Assembly: GCA_049890215.1 (NCBI GenBank)
Contig: JBMHBX010000064.1
Span: 1-64,000, forward strand
DNA from: UBA685 sp049890215
Lineage (GTDB): Bacteria; Pseudomonadota; Alphaproteobacteria; Puniceispirillales; Puniceispirillaceae
DNA length: 64,000 nt
Direction: 5' to 3'
Part shown: positions 16,209-25,176 of the stretch, piece by piece
How the letters are laid out: each line of letters begins with the position of its first letter
Position numbering within the stretch: the first letter of the stretch is position 1
Notes under the pieces: generated by a model
The model's database searches: none
Seen by the model: only the letters and a program-made list of their open reading frames with translations
Told to the model about the DNA's origin: nothing
Program-made: the position numbers and the translations under genes

Positions 16209-18752
16209 TTATGCCAACTCACGCAAGTGCGGCGCCGGGCGATGGCCAAGTGAGCGCCACGCACCAAACAGACCCAAAAGACAAGTCGCTGCCGCCCCTG
16301 TGATAGCGGTAGAGGCAATCACTGTAATATCAGCTGAAAAATCTGCTTGCAGAAACCCGCTGACAAGGGCAGCAGAGGCAGCTGTGCCAATGAGTGAGGC
16401 GCATAAGGCAGTCAGAAGGCCTAAAAGCGCATATTCCAGCATCCATGCCATTAAAATATCTTTACGCCTTGCCCCTAAGACTTTGAGAATAATGGAATCA
16501 GATAAGCGTTGCGCTTCTGAACTTGCCACTGTGCCGGCAAGAACGGCTATGCCTGATATGAGGGTCACAAGAGCTGTTAGCCTGATGGCGCTGCCAAGCA
16601 AATCTAGAATATTGGTTGCCGCTGCCACCGCTTCTTTGACCGAAATGGCAGAAACGTTCGAGAATTCATCTGTGACTTGCTTTTCAATATCATCAATTGC
16701 CTGTTGTTTTTCAGCATAGGTGGTCGCAATCCAACTATGAGGCGCTTTATCCAGAACACCGGGCGATAGAATAAAGACAAAATTAATGGAAAAACTCTCC
16801 CATTCAACCTCTCTGGCATTGGCGATGGTGGCGGTGATATTCCGGCCAAGAACATTGATAGAGACTGTGTCACCAATTTGAAGGTTAAATGCCTCAAAAG
16901 CATCTTTGGAAACAGAAATCAGAGGTGGCCCCTGATAATCAGCCTGCCACCATGTGCCATCTGTGATGGTGCCGCCTCTGGGTGGTTCTGCCTGCCATGT
17001 AATGGCTCTGTCACCTCTTAAGATCCAGGCTGAATCTTCTGGCGGTGTGATCTCTTTGGCAGGCACACCGGCAAGCGCTGAGACACGGCCACGTAACATA
17101 GGCGTTTTCTGAATATCTGTAATGCCCGGCACTGAGGTGGCGATAGCCTCAAAACGGTCAATCTGATCAGGTTGAATATCAATGAAAAACCAATCTGGCG
17201 CTTGATCAGCGACTCGATCTGAAATCTGCTGATCAAGATTATGACGTGTCAGGGTAACCGCTACCAGAACCGATAAGCCAAGGCCAAACGCAATGATGAT
17301 GGCGCGTAAAGGAGATCCCTGACGCGTGATAGCTGATAAAGCAAGACGCCCTGGCACATAAGACGGGCTTGGTATGCGGCGCATCAGGCGCATAACCATC
17401 TCACCCAATAATGCAAGAAGGCATAAAGCGCCAATGGCCCCGCCAATAAACCCAAATGTAAGCCGCAGATCAGAGGTTGCGATCAGCGCAAGGGCTGTCA
17501 ATGCGCAGGCCGCGGCAATGATGCGGGCCATAATACCAAAGGCAGGTATGCCGGAAGGCGGTGTGATTAATGAGCGGAATAGCTGGCTTGCCCGTACATC
17601 TTTGGCGCGTGCCAAAGGCAGCAGGGTAAAGATAAAAGCTGTTAGCAAACCAAAGGCACCGGCGATGAATAACGGCTGAGGGAAAATGGAAACCACAGGC
17701 GCGGCGGCTATGTAATTTGACAAAACAGAGGCTGTCAGGGCAGGCGCTGTGGCAGCGATGATAAGGCCTATCACAACACCAATCGCGGCAATGGCCATGA
17801 TCTGTAACAGATAAATGCGATAAATCAGAACAGACGGCGCGCCAAGACATTTCAAAGTGGCAATGACTGGCATGCGGCTCATCAGCCAGGCACGAACAGC
17901 CGATCCAACACCAAGCCCGCCAATGAGCAAAGCTGTCAGACCGACCAGAATCAAAAAGGCTTCGGCACGTGCAATAAAGGCATCAAAGCCGGGCGCCGCA
18001 GAGCTGACATCACGAAGGCGTGCATGTGTCTCAGATAATAAAGGCTCTAAAATCTGGCGCGCTTCATCCGCTTTGGCAGGATCAGCTAATAAAATTTTTG
18101 AGCGAAAACTGATAAAAGAGCCGGGTTTGATAAGCCCGGTAAGCGCCACTGTGTCAGATGAGATAAGAACACGTGGCCCGAAACCACCAAAATTCACAGT
18201 CCTGTCAGGCTCAGAGAGAAGGGTGCCGGCGATGGTCAAAGTCGCCTCTCCCAATTTCACTTTATCACCAATGGATAATTGCAGGCTGCGCATCAGTGAT
18301 GGCTGTACCAGAGCAGAGCCCAGTGCCAGACCATCTGACAGGCTGTCCGGGCCTTGTATTTTCGCTGTGCCAATCAGAGGCCATGCATCATCAACCGCTT
18401 TGAGCTCAACAAGCTTTCTTTCACCATTGGCCGGATTATGAAGCATGGCGCGCATGCCAATGGTAGAGGTGATTTTGCCAAGATTTGAGGCGGCGTTGAT
18501 CACAGCCTCATCAACGGCGGTGTGGCGAGATGAGATTTCAAAATCACCACCAAGCAGAATGCGTGCATTATCCCCAATGCCTGTGCGCATGGATTGCGCA
18601 ACAGACCCAACAGCCCCAATGGCCGCAACGCCAAGCACAAGCGCTGAGAGGAATATGCGGAATTTTGACAAGCTGCCCTTCATTTCCCGGCGTGCCAGAC
18701 GCCAGGCAAGTGACCAGCTTTGATCTGACTGCATAATAGCGCCCTTTGTCAT
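16209..18752 (-). CDS. ABC transporter permease, FtsX/YbbP-like
   Basis: This 847-residue membrane protein has an N-terminal transmembrane helix near residues 30-50, a large periplasmic MacB-like domain, and two FtsX-type membrane blocks (about 260-440 and the C-terminal part from about 715, with an added helix pair near 480). SLAWRLARREMKGS at the N-terminus and SDSIILKVLGARRKDI near the C-terminus are typical of YbbP. The start overlaps the stop of the ATPase gene by four bases. With the ATPase and the divergent TesA-like esterase it repeats the ybbP-ybbA-tesA arrangement of many proteobacteria. Substrates of this system are not firmly known; lipids or lipoprotein-like cargo are suspected. 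Confidence 0.9.
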   Translation of the reverse strand: MTKGAIMQSDQSWSLAWRLARREMKGSLSKFRIFLSALVLGVAAIGAVGSVAQSMRTGIGDNARILLGGDFEISSRHTAVDEAVINAASNLGKITSTIGMRAMLHNPANGERKLVELKAVDDAWPLIGTAKIQGPDSLSDGLALGSALVQPSLMRSLQLSIGDKVKLGEATLTIAGTLLSEPDRTVNFGGFGPRVLISSDTVALTGLIKPGSFISFRSKILLADPAKADEARQILEPLLSETHARLRDVSSAAPGFDAFIARAEAFLILVGLTALLIGGLGVGSAVRAWLMSRMPVIATLKCLGAPSVLIYRIYLLQIMAIAAIGVVIGLIIAATAPALTASVLSNYIAAAPVVSIFPQPLFIAGAFGLLTAFIFTLLPLARAKDVRASQLFRSLITPPSGIPAFGIMARIIAAACALTALALIATSDLRLTFGFIGGAIGALCLLALLGEMVMRLMRRIPSPSYVPGRLALSAITRQGSPLRAIIIAFGLGLSVLVAVTLTRHNLDQQISDRVADQAPDWFFIDIQPDQIDRFEAIATSVPGITDIQKTPMLRGRVSALAGVPAKEITPPEDSAWILRGDRAITWQAEPPRGGTITDGTWWQADYQGPPLISVSKDAFEAFNLQIGDTVSINVLGRNITATIANAREVEWESFSINFVFILSPGVLDKAPHSWIATTYAEKQQAIDDIEKQVTDEFSNVSAISVKEAVAAATNILDLLGSAIRLTALVTLISGIAVLAGTVASSEAQRLSDSIILKVLGARRKDILMAWMLEYALLGLLTALCASLIGTAASAALVSGFLQADFSADITVIASTAITGAAATCLLGLFGAWRSLGHRPAPHLRELA

Positions 18753-19462
18753 GACCTCACCTCATCTTTGACAAGCTTGCCATCTTCGATGGTTAAAATG
18801 CGCTCACATTGTTCTGCAAGAGAGACATCATGGGTGATAAGAACAAGGGCTGCACCAACTGATTTTGTGGCTTCGAATAAGGTATCAATCACAAGCGCGC
18901 CTGTTTTGGAATCAAGATTGCCTGTTGGCTCATCTGCCAGCAAAATGCGCGGACGAGGGGCAATCGCTCTGGCAATAGCAACACGTTGTTGCTCACCACC
19001 TGAGAGCTGATCAGGTAAATGGGAAAGACGATGGCCAAGCCCTACCTTTTCCAGTGCCGCGCTTGCAATAGATTCAGCATCAGGATTGCCTGCCAATTCC
19101 ATCGGCACTGCCACATTCTGAAGCGCGGTCATAGACGGGATAAGGCGAAAGGCCTGAAAAATAATGCCTACATTATCACGGCGTAAAGCTGCCAGCTCAT
19201 CTTCTTTCATATAGGTGATATCATGGCCTGCCATGGTCACCTGACCGGATGTTGCCTGTTCAAGACCTGCCATAATCATCAAAAGACTGGTTTTGCCGGC
19301 GCCTGACGGGCCTAAGATTGCGATATGCTGACCTTTGGGGACATCGACTGTGATTTGTTTCAAAATCTGTGTCATATGAGACTGGCTGCCAAGCGCAAGA
19401 CAAAGGTCAGATAAGGTGATAACAGGCTGATCAGATTGCTGCTTTGTTGGTGATGATGACAT
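18749..19462 (-). CDS. ABC transporter ATP-binding protein, YbbA-like
   Basis: This 237-residue ATPase has Walker A GPSGAGKTSL, the signature LSGGEQQRVAIARA, Walker B ILLADEPTGNLD and the switch histidine in LITHDVSLAE. It belongs to the LolD/MacB-type group that pairs with FtsX-like permeases, and its partner is the overlapping downstream permease gene. About 138 bases separate it from the divergent esterase gene. Confidence 0.93.
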   Translation of the reverse strand: MSSSPTKQQSDQPVITLSDLCLALGSQSHMTQILKQITVDVPKGQHIAILGPSGAGKTSLLMIMAGLEQATSGQVTMAGHDITYMKEDELAALRRDNVGIIFQAFRLIPSMTALQNVAVPMELAGNPDAESIASAALEKVGLGHRLSHLPDQLSGGEQQRVAIARAIAPRPRILLADEPTGNLDSKTGALVIDTLFEATKSVGAALVLITHDVSLAEQCERILTIEDGKLVKDEVRS

Positions 19463-19600
19463 GAAACAAACATCCTAATGAAAAAAGGTCAGACGATAAG
19501 CAAGGGCCAGGTGCTTGCAAACAAATAAGGGGTGTCCTATGTGATAGACAGAGAGGGCGATTATCTGCAGATGAACGTTGATACCAAATGATATGCCAAT

Positions 19601-20293
19601 ATGAAAGAGGCGAAATTGAGGCCAGTTATTCAAAAATCTGAAGTTTTTACGTTACGAAAATGGGCGCAGTTCACTGTTGCAAGCTTTGTGCTAAGCCTGA
19701 TGATGATGGCAAATGGGCAGGCTGAACAAATCAAATTATTAGCGCTTGGGGATTCTCTGACAGCTGGTTATGGCCTTGGCCCGGGAGATGGTCTGACAGA
19801 GGTGCTGCAGAATAAAATCAATCAGGATTTATCAGGTAGGACAGTTCAAATTATTAATGCCGGTGTGTCAGGTGATACTACCAGAGGCGGGCTTGCCAGA
19901 CTTGACTGGGCATTGGCAGATGACCCTGATATTGTGATGGTGGCGCTTGGGGGAAATGATATGTTGCGCGGCCTTGCCCCATCTGAGAGCTATGAGAATC
20001 TAAAGGCTATTTTGCAAATATTAGAGCAGGCGAAGAAGCCTGTATTACTGGCCGGCATGTTGGCCCCTGCCAATATGGGGCAAGATTATCAGAGAGAATT
20101 TGATCAGCTTTATCCGAGGCTTGCTGAGGAATTTGAAGTGATATTTTATCCGTTTTTCCTTGATGGGGTCGCGTTACAAGCTGATTTGAACCAACCAGAC
20201 GGTCTGCACCCTAACAGGGCAGGTGTTGAGATTATGGCAACAAAATTAGTGCCTTATATACGCCAGCTTGTGGAAAAGGGAGCCAATGAATGA
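19601..20293 (+). CDS. Arylesterase / lysophospholipase L1-like (TesA-type GDSL hydrolase)
   Basis: This 230-residue protein has a probable signal peptide ending near residue 42 (hydrophobic VASFVLSLMMMANGQA before EQIK), so it is likely periplasmic. The SGNH-hydrolase blocks are clear: GDSLTAGYGL (nucleophile Ser), GVSGDTTRGGL (Gly), LGGNDMLRG (Asn) and DGLHPNRAG (Asp/His). It hydrolyses esters or thioesters. It is divergent from the ybbA-like gene and overlaps the next gene by four bases. Confidence 0.9.
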   Translation: MKEAKLRPVIQKSEVFTLRKWAQFTVASFVLSLMMMANGQAEQIKLLALGDSLTAGYGLGPGDGLTEVLQNKINQDLSGRTVQIINAGVSGDTTRGGLARLDWALADDPDIVMVALGGNDMLRGLAPSESYENLKAILQILEQAKKPVLLAGMLAPANMGQDYQREFDQLYPRLAEEFEVIFYPFFLDGVALQADLNQPDGLHPNRAGVEIMATKLVPYIRQLVEKGANE

Positions 20294-20772
20294 CCAAAAG
20301 CGCGCAAGATATGGGCAGAACACAAGAGCTACAAACAGAGGCTGAGAGGCGCGCTGTCATCCGCGTGGTAAGGCTTCTTGGTTATGGAGGGCTTGTGCCC
20401 TTTGTGGTTTTGGCAGGGGCTGTCATGTTGGGATTGCGCACACCTTTTGCGCCTGCACAGAGTTATCTGATTGGCTATGGTGCGGTGATTTTATCATTTG
20501 TCGGTGCGCTTCATTGGGGAGATCAGCTTTCACGCGCAGTGCCTTCTGCCTTGCGGTTTATCTGGTCTGTGGTGCCTGCGCTTGGCGCATGGGTTGCTTT
20601 GATGATGCCGGACATCATTGGTGCCATCATCTTAATCGCAGGCTTAGCGTCATGTTTGATATTTGACTTGCCTGTGATGAGAAAAGGGCAATGGCCGTCT
20701 TATATGATGGTCATGCGCATCGTGCTGACCATCATTGCCTGTCTGTGCTTATCAGTGATTTTTCTTCGCTAA
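20290..20772 (+). CDS. DUF3429 membrane protein
   Basis: This 160-residue protein has about five hydrophobic segments and the DUF3429 pattern: LLGYGGLVPFVV, then SYLIGYGAVILSFVGALHWGDQL, and a C-terminal RIVLTIIACLCLSVIF helix. Its function is unknown. The ATG overlaps the esterase stop (ATGA), so the two are translationally coupled. A cytoplasmic N-terminal tail of about 25 polar residues precedes the first membrane segment. Confidence 0.85.
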   Translation: MTKSAQDMGRTQELQTEAERRAVIRVVRLLGYGGLVPFVVLAGAVMLGLRTPFAPAQSYLIGYGAVILSFVGALHWGDQLSRAVPSALRFIWSVVPALGAWVALMMPDIIGAIILIAGLASCLIFDLPVMRKGQWPSYMMVMRIVLTIIACLCLSVIFLR

Positions 20773-20783
20773 AATATGGTTCG

Positions 20784-21509
20784 CTAATTCACAAGATAGC
20801 TTAAGACGCGGCCAATGGGGTTTGCCAGTCTGATATTGCCTTCATTAATGGCAAAGACAATGCATTCCCCGTCATCATCAGCGACTGGCTGATGTGTGGC
20901 ACCTGTTTCCTGAATAGCGATATCGCCCGGGCCGAACGTCCCTGTCTCATCAGTAAAGCCGCCTGCCAGAACCAATGTGACTTCTGTGCCTTCATGAGAA
21001 TGCACAGGAATAGCGGTGCCTGGCGCGATACGGTAAATATTGGCTTCGACTTCTGAGTTCTGGAATTTTATGCGGCACTGGCTAAGGCCTTTGGAAATGC
21101 GGCGCCAACTTTTGTCGCATGATAAATCAGGGATATAATCAGCCAGAGGCCGTGGCAGGTTTGTGACAGAGATCTCTGAGGCATGTGCATGGCTTGCCGG
21201 TGGAAAGGCAATGACATTGTCCTGAACAGCGCCATTTTCAGCTGTATCAATATCTGCCTCGGCTGAATCAATTTCAGCCATCACAGCATCAAGCGCCCCT
21301 TCTGACAAAGAGACAGGCTCACATTCTTCCAGTAATATTCCGCCAAGCTGCATCAGCATACGCAATTGGCGTGCGCTTTGCGCATTCAGGCTGATATGTG
21401 TTTCAACCAATATTTCAAGCGGGCTTTCCAAGACACCAGTTGCATAGTCAAGCAGGAGTGCATCGACCACTTCGTCTTTTTTGATTTTTGTATTATTTTG
21501 CTCGTTCAT
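20784..21509 (-). CDS. chrR: ChrR-type anti-sigma factor with a cupin domain; zinc ligands of the anti-sigma domain missing
   Basis: This 241-residue protein is paired with the ECF sigma factor just upstream, with an 11-base gap. The N-terminal anti-sigma domain (about 10-85) aligns without gaps to Rhodobacter sphaeroides ChrR as I recall it. Of its zinc ligands H6, H31, C35 and C38, only the second His is kept (H38), while the others are Glu13, Asn42 and Ser45. The C-terminal cupin domain (about 150-240) keeps all its metal ligands in VHSHEGTEVTLVL and THQPV (H170, H172, E176, H206). ChrR binds RpoE and releases it under singlet oxygen. The cupin is needed for that response. Loss of the first zinc site implies an altered but possibly still folded anti-sigma domain. 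Confidence 0.88.
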   Translation of the reverse strand: MNEQNNTKIKKDEVVDALLLDYATGVLESPLEILVETHISLNAQSARQLRMLMQLGGILLEECEPVSLSEGALDAVMAEIDSAEADIDTAENGAVQDNVIAFPPASHAHASEISVTNLPRPLADYIPDLSCDKSWRRISKGLSQCRIKFQNSEVEANIYRIAPGTAIPVHSHEGTEVTLVLAGGFTDETGTFGPGDIAIQETGATHQPVADDDGECIVFAINEGNIRLANPIGRVLSYLVN

Positions 21510-21520
21510 GGAAACTAGCG

Positions 21521-22171
21521 TTACCTTTCAAATTCATCCAGATTTGCGCGCAGGCGTGTCAGCGCCAATCTGATACGAGATTTCACAGTCCCAAGAGGAA
21601 GACCGCTTTCTTCAGCTATCTCTCTATGTGACTTTTCTTCGTAATACGCAGCAAAGATCATTTTGGCTTGCTCTTCTGGTAATTTTTTCATCGCTTGGCG
21701 AATTTTATCTTCTTCTTCTCCGCGATTCACAGCATCAAGGCCTGTTTCTGGTTGATCTGGCATCATGGCCGGATCAAGTAAATCAGGCAATGGTCTGCCA
21801 TCTTTGCGAAGACGATCAATGCGCTTATTTCTTGCGATGGTGAAAATCCAGGTGCTTGCGCCTGCTTGCGCAGGATCATAGGTCTCTGCCCTACGCCACA
21901 CCATGATCATTGCCTCTTGCGCCAGCTCTTCGGCAGTTGACATATCAGTGCCAAGCCGGAGCAAAAAAGACTTTAATCGTGGTGCGAAATAAGCAAACAA
22001 AGACGCGAAGGCCGTTTTATCTTTGAAACGCCCAACTCTGACCAACAGCTCGTCCAATTCGGCGCGGCTGCTGATATTGTCATTCACAATGCCAGTTCCC
22101 ATAACCCCATTAAACGATGAGGGGCTTGCTGTGACAAGATCAATTTTCCGCATGTCGGAATTATGTTCCAT
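21521..22171 (-). CDS. rpoE: ECF RNA polymerase sigma factor, RpoE/ECF11-like
   Basis: This 216-residue sigma factor has region 2 (FASLFAYFAPRLKSFLLRLG, AEELAQEAMIMVWRRAETYDP, ASTWIFTIARNKRIDRLRK) and region 4 (LPEEQAKMIFAAYYEEKSHREIAEESGLPLGTVKSRIRLALTRLR). Pairing with a ChrR-like protein places it in the group that controls photo-oxidative (singlet oxygen) responses. The N-terminal 30-40 residues are longer than usual, and a later Met (M24) is another possible start. It is expected to control its own operon, but I did not find a convincing matching promoter by eye. Confidence 0.9.
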   Translation of the reverse strand: MEHNSDMRKIDLVTASPSSFNGVMGTGIVNDNISSRAELDELLVRVGRFKDKTAFASLFAYFAPRLKSFLLRLGTDMSTAEELAQEAMIMVWRRAETYDPAQAGASTWIFTIARNKRIDRLRKDGRPLPDLLDPAMMPDQPETGLDAVNRGEEEDKIRQAMKKLPEEQAKMIFAAYYEEKSHREIAEESGLPLGTVKSRIRLALTRLRANLDEFER

Positions 22172-22473
22172 CTGAGAATCTTAACCGATTGATTTTATTC
22201 ATTTCACAATCAGCTTTTCTTTTTAGAAAAACTTTCACCATTCATAACTTAAGCCTGTTTTACCAAAAATGAATAGGGTAAGGGGTGGTGAAACGACTCA
22301 CGCAAGGTGTTTTTTTGCCTGATGGAAAAATAAAAGATGGCATGACAGGCGCATGGCAGGTGGTTTTTGCCTATCATCTCTTTGCAAAAAAGCTTTGGCT
22401 TTGGTACAAGATGTCGAGATAACAAGACGCTGGTGGCGAGGGGGCTTGTCACATGCTGAAGGAACGTAAAATA
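22172..22473. other. 302-base gap between the sigma factor and ialB genes
   Basis: No convincing gene is seen. A minus-strand frame at 22249-22494 lacks family features and overlaps the IalB start. A short inverted repeat, TTTTCT-tttt-AGAAAA (22215-22230), lies about 45 bases upstream of the sigma factor start. The gap must hold divergent promoters for the sigma/ChrR operon and for ialB-rlmN. Confidence 0.5.
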
Positions 22474-23040
22474 ATGAACATGCTTAATGCACATTTTCTA
22501 TTCGCCTCATCTGTTGTTGGCTCTTATGCAAAAGGGGCTTTCAGGGCCGCTTTGATTGGCATTGCGGCTAGTTTTGTTGCCTTTGGGCCTGTATCTGCCA
22601 AAGTGGTGGAAATGGACAGTTTCAAAGATTGGTCTGTTTTCAGAGATGACAGTGGACAAGAGCGCGTTTGTTACATGTCATCAGTACCAAAAAAACTGCG
22701 TGGCAATTATGATCGCAATAACCGCGGGGAGACTCGCGTCTTTGTGACGCATTTTGGTAAATCAGACAGGAATGTGGTCTCTGTACTGGCAGGATATAAA
22801 TATAAAAAGCAAAGTGATGTCACCTTTAACATTGATGGCAAAGAGATAGTCTTATTCACTCAGGATAATCGCGGCTATTCTTTTAATGAGGCAGATGACT
22901 CAACGCTTGTGACGCGGATGAAGCGTGGCAGCAAGCTTGTGGTGACAGGCATTTCAAGCCGTGGAAATGAGACAATTGATGAATATTCTTTATCTGGTTT
23001 CACCAAGGCAAAAGCATTGTTAGATAAATTATGCAAATAG
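22474..23040 (+). CDS. Invasion-associated locus B (IalB) family protein
   Basis: This protein of about 188 residues has a probable N-terminal signal or anchor (hydrophobic ALIGIAASFVAFGPVSA before KVVEMDSF) and an IalB-like domain: FKDWSVFRDDSGQERVCYMSS, VFVTHF, and a beta-rich GKEIVLFTQDNRGYSFNEADDSTLVTRMKRGSKLVVTG segment. IalB proteins are periplasmic or envelope proteins of uncertain function. AAGGA at 22459-22463 with a 10-base spacing favours the ATG at 22474 over an upstream ATG at 22453. The last 10 bases overlap rlmN. Confidence 0.82.
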   Translation: MNMLNAHFLFASSVVGSYAKGAFRAALIGIAASFVAFGPVSAKVVEMDSFKDWSVFRDDSGQERVCYMSSVPKKLRGNYDRNNRGETRVFVTHFGKSDRNVVSVLAGYKYKKQSDVTFNIDGKEIVLFTQDNRGYSFNEADDSTLVTRMKRGSKLVVTGISSRGNETIDEYSLSGFTKAKALLDKLCK

Positions 23041-24224
23041 ACACCGCCCTTGCAGGGCAGACATTATCAGATACTGATAAGGGGGTTGGTCCTGTTCGTG
23101 CGAGCCTGCTTGGCCTGTCTTATGATGAGGTAGAGACGCTTGTGACTAAGTGCGGGTTGCCGCGCTTTCGGGCGCGTCAATTATGGCGGCGTATTTGGCG
23201 TCATGGCCAAACTGATTTTTCTGATATGACAGAATTAGGCAAGGAGGCACGCGCAAAATTAGCACAAATGTGCCACGCTGACAGGCCAATGATCACAAAC
23301 CGCCAACAGTCCAAAGATGGCACGATTAAATGGCTGATCAGATGTGATGACGGCCAAGAAGCTGAGATGGTCTATATCCCGGAAGATGACAGAGGTACTT
23401 TATGTATCTCAAGCCAGATTGGCTGCACGCTGACATGTTCTTTTTGCCATACAGGGACACAGCGCCTTGTGCGTAACCTCAGCGCCGCTGAAATCACAGG
23501 TCAGGTCTTGCTTGCCATGGATGAATTAGGGGACTGGCCTGCCGGCAAAGCGGACAGACGCCTGACCAATATTGTGCTGATGGGCATGGGTGAGCCTCTT
23601 TACAATTATGATTCTGTGAAAAAAGCTTTGTCTTTGATTATGTGGGGTGAAGGGCTTGGCCTGTCAAAACGGCGTGTGACGTTATCAACCTCCGGCATTG
23701 TGCCTGAGATTGAAAAATGCGGCGATGAGCTGGGCGTTAATCTTGCCATTTCCCTTCACGCTGTCAGAGATGATCTGCGAGATGAGCTTGTGCCGATTAA
23801 TCGCAAATATAATCTGAAGATGCTGGTTGATTGTGTGCGCCGTTATCCTGTGCTGTCAAATGCAAGACGTGTGACATGGGAATATGTCATGATTAAAGGG
23901 GTAAATGACTCCCCGCAAGATGCCAAAGCGCTTGTCAAATTGATCAAAGGCATTCCGTCTAAGATTAACCTTATTCCTTTTAACGCCTGGCCTGGCACTG
24001 AATATGAATGTTCAAGTGATGAGGCAATTGATGCTTTTGCTAAAATTGTGATGAAAGCAGGCTATGCCAGCCCTGTGCGCAAGCCGCGTGGTCAGGATAT
24101 TCTGGCAGCGTGCGGACAATTAAAAAGCGAATCTGTCAGATTGCGCAAATCACAAATGGCCGCGCTTGCCGCCCAAAATGAGGCAGAAAAAGAGGCTGGC
24201 TTATCAGCTGTTACCAAAGGGTAG
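23031..24224 (+). CDS. rlmN: 23S rRNA (adenine2503-C2)/tRNA methyltransferase RlmN
   Basis: This 397-residue radical SAM enzyme has the CX3CX2C cluster at Cys132, Cys136 and Cys139 (GCTLTCSFCHTGTQ), the GMGEP motif (LMGMGEPLYN), and the C-terminal catalytic cysteine in DILAACGQL. It methylates C2 of A2503 in 23S rRNA and A37 in some tRNAs. The start overlaps ialB by 10 bases. The assigned start lies well upstream of the first conserved block (VRASLLGLS), so the first 20 residues are less certain. Confidence 0.97.
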   Translation: MQIDTALAGQTLSDTDKGVGPVRASLLGLSYDEVETLVTKCGLPRFRARQLWRRIWRHGQTDFSDMTELGKEARAKLAQMCHADRPMITNRQQSKDGTIKWLIRCDDGQEAEMVYIPEDDRGTLCISSQIGCTLTCSFCHTGTQRLVRNLSAAEITGQVLLAMDELGDWPAGKADRRLTNIVLMGMGEPLYNYDSVKKALSLIMWGEGLGLSKRRVTLSTSGIVPEIEKCGDELGVNLAISLHAVRDDLRDELVPINRKYNLKMLVDCVRRYPVLSNARRVTWEYVMIKGVNDSPQDAKALVKLIKGIPSKINLIPFNAWPGTEYECSSDEAIDAFAKIVMKAGYASPVRKPRGQDILAACGQLKSESVRLRKSQMAALAAQNEAEKEAGLSAVTKG

Positions 24225-24313
24225 GTTGTGCAAGTTTGTCTTGAAAAAGACATAATTCATGCCTACATTATTGATATCAGATTTTTGCAATAACTTGTCA
24301 GGAGACATCGGAC

Positions 24314-25033
24314 ATGCAAGATAACCGTTTTATGAACCCATCTGCTGCACAGGCTGCTTCGATTGATGTTGGTTTGCGTGCTTATATGCTTGGGGTCTAT
24401 AACCATATGACAACAGCGCTTGCCCTGACTGGCTTTGCTGCTTTTGCGACCAAATGGGCTGTTTTATCTGTGCCTGGCGTTGGCCAGCTGTTATTTGGGA
24501 CACCTTTGGCCTATGTAATTATGTTTGCGCCTCTTGGTATGGTGTTCTGGCTGAGTGCCACCATTAACAAGATTTCACCTGCAAAGGCGCGTAACCGCTT
24601 TTATCTTTATGCCGCGTTGATGGGGATATCCCTTTCAGCGATTTTGCTGACCTATACAGGGGCATCAGTTGCGCGTGCATTCTTTATCACAGCAGGTGCC
24701 TTTGCAAGCTTGTCCATTTATGGATACACAACAAAGCGTAACCTGAGCGCCTTTGGCTCATTCCTGATGATTGGGGTGGTCGGGCTGATTTTGGCATCAA
24801 TCGCTAATATCTTTATCGCTTCTGCGCAATTTGAATTTGTTATCTCTATCATTGGGGTGCTGCTATTTGCAGGTCTGACCGCTTATGATACGCAGAAGAT
24901 TAAATCCATGTATGCCGCAGGCGACAGCGCCGCAGCGTCAGGACGCAAATCAATCTTTGGTGCTTTGATGCTATATCTTGATTTCATCAATATGTTCTTA
25001 TTCCTCATCAGACTGATTGGGAACCGCGAATAG
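24314..25033 (+). CDS. Bax inhibitor-1/YccA family membrane protein
   Basis: This 239-residue protein has seven hydrophobic segments and the BI-1 pattern: GLRAYMLGVYNHMTTALALTGFAAF near the start, FASLSIYGYTTKRNLSAFGSFLMIGV in the middle, and GLTAYDTQKIKSMY with LYLDFINMFLFLIRLIG at the C-terminus. The conserved acidic residue of TAYDTQ is present; in YetJ-type relatives such residues form a pH-sensitive calcium leak. AGGAGACATCGGAC precedes the ATG. A strong terminator follows. Confidence 0.93.
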   Translation: MQDNRFMNPSAAQAASIDVGLRAYMLGVYNHMTTALALTGFAAFATKWAVLSVPGVGQLLFGTPLAYVIMFAPLGMVFWLSATINKISPAKARNRFYLYAALMGISLSAILLTYTGASVARAFFITAGAFASLSIYGYTTKRNLSAFGSFLMIGVVGLILASIANIFIASAQFEFVISIIGVLLFAGLTAYDTQKIKSMYAAGDSAAASGRKSIFGALMLYLDFINMFLFLIRLIGNRE

Positions 25034-25101
25034 GAGCCCTTTATGGGACATCGAAAATGGCGGCCATTGATATGGCCCGACATGACAGACAGTCACAAAA
25101 A

Positions 25102-25130
25102 CCCGGTAGATAGCTCTACCGGGTTTTTTT
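25102..25130 (+). terminator. Rho-independent terminator after the Bax inhibitor-like gene
   Basis: A perfect 9-bp stem, CCCGGTAGA with TCTACCGGG, has loop TAGC and a run of seven T. It stands 68 bases after the stop and 46 bases before fbp. Confidence 0.95.
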
Positions 25131-25176
25131 ATTCAACTGACCTGACTTATTCAAAGAGCAGGGGAGCGCTTGTAAT

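Noticed and set aside
22215..22230. Short inverted repeat TTTTCT-tttt-AGAAAA near the sigma factor gene as a regulator site
   Set aside because: It is short and of low complexity, easily arising by chance in AT-rich DNA; mentioned only in the gap description.
22249..22494. 81-residue minus-strand open frame in the gap before ialB
   Set aside because: It overlaps the ialB start, has no recognisable family features, and lacks a good ribosome-binding site.
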